Of a stretch of 64,000 bases of DNA, positions 62,485 through 64,000 are shown piece after piece. The position numbers and the translations under genes were made by a program. The notes under the pieces were generated by a model, which was given only the letters and a program-made list of their open reading frames with translations, was not told the origin of the DNA and did no database searches. Origin of the DNA: Acanthochromis polyacanthus (lineage: Eukaryota; Chordata; Actinopteri; Pomacentridae); the NCBI RefSeq assembly GCF_021347895.1, contig NC_067134.1, positions 26,126,347 to 26,190,346 of the forward strand. Reading direction: 5' to 3'. Numbering within the stretch: the stretch's first letter is position 1; each line of letters starts with the position of its first letter.

Positions 62485-63540
62485 CGGACAAAAAAATCAT
62501 GTAGACAAATTAAAAACACTCCTTGAAACAGAAAGTCCTTAGGTGATGGCGCTGTAATAATCATTTGCCCTCGAGCGTCATTCCACTTCAAATCACTTCA
62601 CTTCCATAGTGGGGGGTCACAGGAAGTGTCACGCTGATTCACCGCAGTCCGCTCAGGCCTTTTTCACGTCAACGACTCGGCTGTATCTACTAGCAAATGA
62701 TTCCTTTGTTTAGGGATTAATGATGCATGAGTGACTCGCATTGGAAGTTAGATTCATTACATCGACGGCTAATCCTTCACAGATATACATTGGCATCCAG
62801 CTGAGCTGCTGAAAGGGAGGCTGCTTCAAGCTTCTACCTGCGATTATAGAAAAGGGGAATTTTGAGCGTGAAAAGCTAAAGTAACGAGCAGATGCGGCGT
62901 TTAATCCCTGCTGGAGATGACCTTTAGTGCCGGCAATAGAAGCTAACCTGTCCACCGTCAGAAAAAAGGTCACAACTGGCTGCGGCGCTACTTGACGTTG
63001 ATCAACAGTGACGCTCTAATTGAACACATGCAGAGATCAGTGGCCTCTCCTATAGAAAGCACAGAGGGAGGGAGGAGGGGGACACAAAGCAAAGGTGGGG
63101 GAGGCTGCAGAGCATCGGCACCTCATCACACAGCATGGGGGGTTTGCTTCTTTACATTAAGGGTTGTTTTACTGCCGTTACCACCAGGCTGCAGAGCATA
63201 AAGCTGTGCATATCACCACACTGTGTCTCACACCGCAAAATGGCAGTTGGCTGTCTGTGCAGGCGGCCATACTGCCTCTGCACGACTCGTTTGAGTTGAC
63301 GTAAGCCTTTTTCTGTTCAGTGCACCCCCCTCTCCTCCTCCTCCTCCCTGCCCTCCAGCCCTCCCTTCCCCATCTACCCCTCTCTGCTGTGCAGCTGTTG
63401 GATTATCACACTCCTGACTGTGAAAGCCTCGCTGCCACAAGTCACATGGCGAAGCAAAGACAGACGATCATACGATGATGCGTGTCCGAAAGAGAGAAAG
63501 AGAGGCAGCGCAGGGGATATGGAGGAAAGCCATACGTCAA
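62485..63540. other. map4k4 upstream intron, no exon seen
   Basis: The sequence upstream of the first visible map4k4 exon has no recognisable coding exon. The N-terminal exons with the glycine-rich loop and catalytic Lys are not here. Confidence 0.5.
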
Positions 63541-63559
63541 CAGACATAAGCCTGGAAGA

Positions 63560-64000
63560 CCCAAATATAGAAAAAAAATAAACAAAAAAAATTCTATATG
63601 TAAACCTACATATCACAAAAAATTAGCAAAAAATAAATATATAAATGATAATCACATATAAACTCAAATATAGAAAAAAATGAACAAAAATACCCCAAAA
63701 TTATCTCTATATATAAAAATAAATAATAATAATAATGATATATAAACTCAAATCTAGAAGAAAATGAGAAAAAAAGAAAAAATGTATTTACACATTTTTT
63801 TAAAAAAGGGCAAAAATAAATATAATAAACCAAAAATACACACACAAATTCAAATATAGAAAAAAATTAGAAAAAAAAAATATATATATGTAAACCTACA
63901 TATCACAAAAAGCTAGCAAAAATTAAATAATATATAAATAATAATTATATATAAACTCAAATATAGAAAAAATGAGCAAAAAAATACCCAAAAAGTCTAT
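63560..64000. repeat. A-rich tandem repeat, about 293-bp period, running off the window
   Basis: The landmark tgtaaacctacatatcacaa recurs at about 63598 and 63890. The landmark taaactcaaatatagaaaaa recurs at about 63658 and 63953. Both spacings are about 292-295 bp. Shorter repeats of the form aaatatagaaaaaaatgagcaa fill each unit. It continues past position 64000. Confidence 0.65.

Overview
This is vertebrate nuclear DNA: spliced genes with long introns, GT-AG junctions and dense transposon relics. Teleost-type repeats and protein-level similarity suggest a spiny-rayed (percomorph) fish. Species was not determined. No prokaryotic gene, CRISPR array or viral genome is visible.

Three host genes account for the coding content. 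(1) Positions 903-7787, + strand: the 3' seven coding exons of radixin (rdx), an ERM actin-membrane linker. The N-terminal FERM exons lie to the left of the window. (2) Positions 20843-32687, - strand: all five coding exons of zc3h12c, a Regnase/MCPIP-family RNase. It is tail-to-tail with rdx, the same order as human 11q22.3. (3) Positions 35306-62479, - strand: 26 exons or part-exons of map4k4, a Ste20/GCK-IV kinase. Its first exons lie to the right of the window. Its C-terminal citron-homology (CNH) domain is cut by a 25-N gap at 35281-35305, next to a patch with several single-base deletions.

Between and inside the genes are many mobile elements. Several hAT-type elements have visible 8-bp target duplications. 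Three subfamilies of short elements have TTAA/CCC ends like piggyBac MITEs, and one is arranged as three head-to-tail copies. Tc1-like relics, a tRNA-type SINE with a 16-17 bp target duplication, and a BEL/Pao retrotransposon relic (about 26.8-30.3 kb) are also present. The BEL relic was itself invaded by a Tc1 element and by a 0.58-kb element carrying a RecQ-like helicase fragment. A sub1/PC4 processed pseudogene sits in a map4k4 intron. Two perfect or near-perfect hairpins, a 270-bp homopurine tract, long (AT)n runs and a 1.9-kb T/G-rich minisatellite complete the picture.

The genes show no sign of acting as a unit. rdx (cortical cytoskeleton) and map4k4 (kinase of the same Ste20 superfamily that includes ERM kinases) are linked only by general biology. 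The zc3h12c-map4k4 adjacency depends on the unsequenced gap and may be a scaffolding artefact. The most unusual sequence-level observations are the nested elements, the helicase-bearing element, and the minisatellite-carrying hAT family. I found no convincing new enzymatic or defence system.
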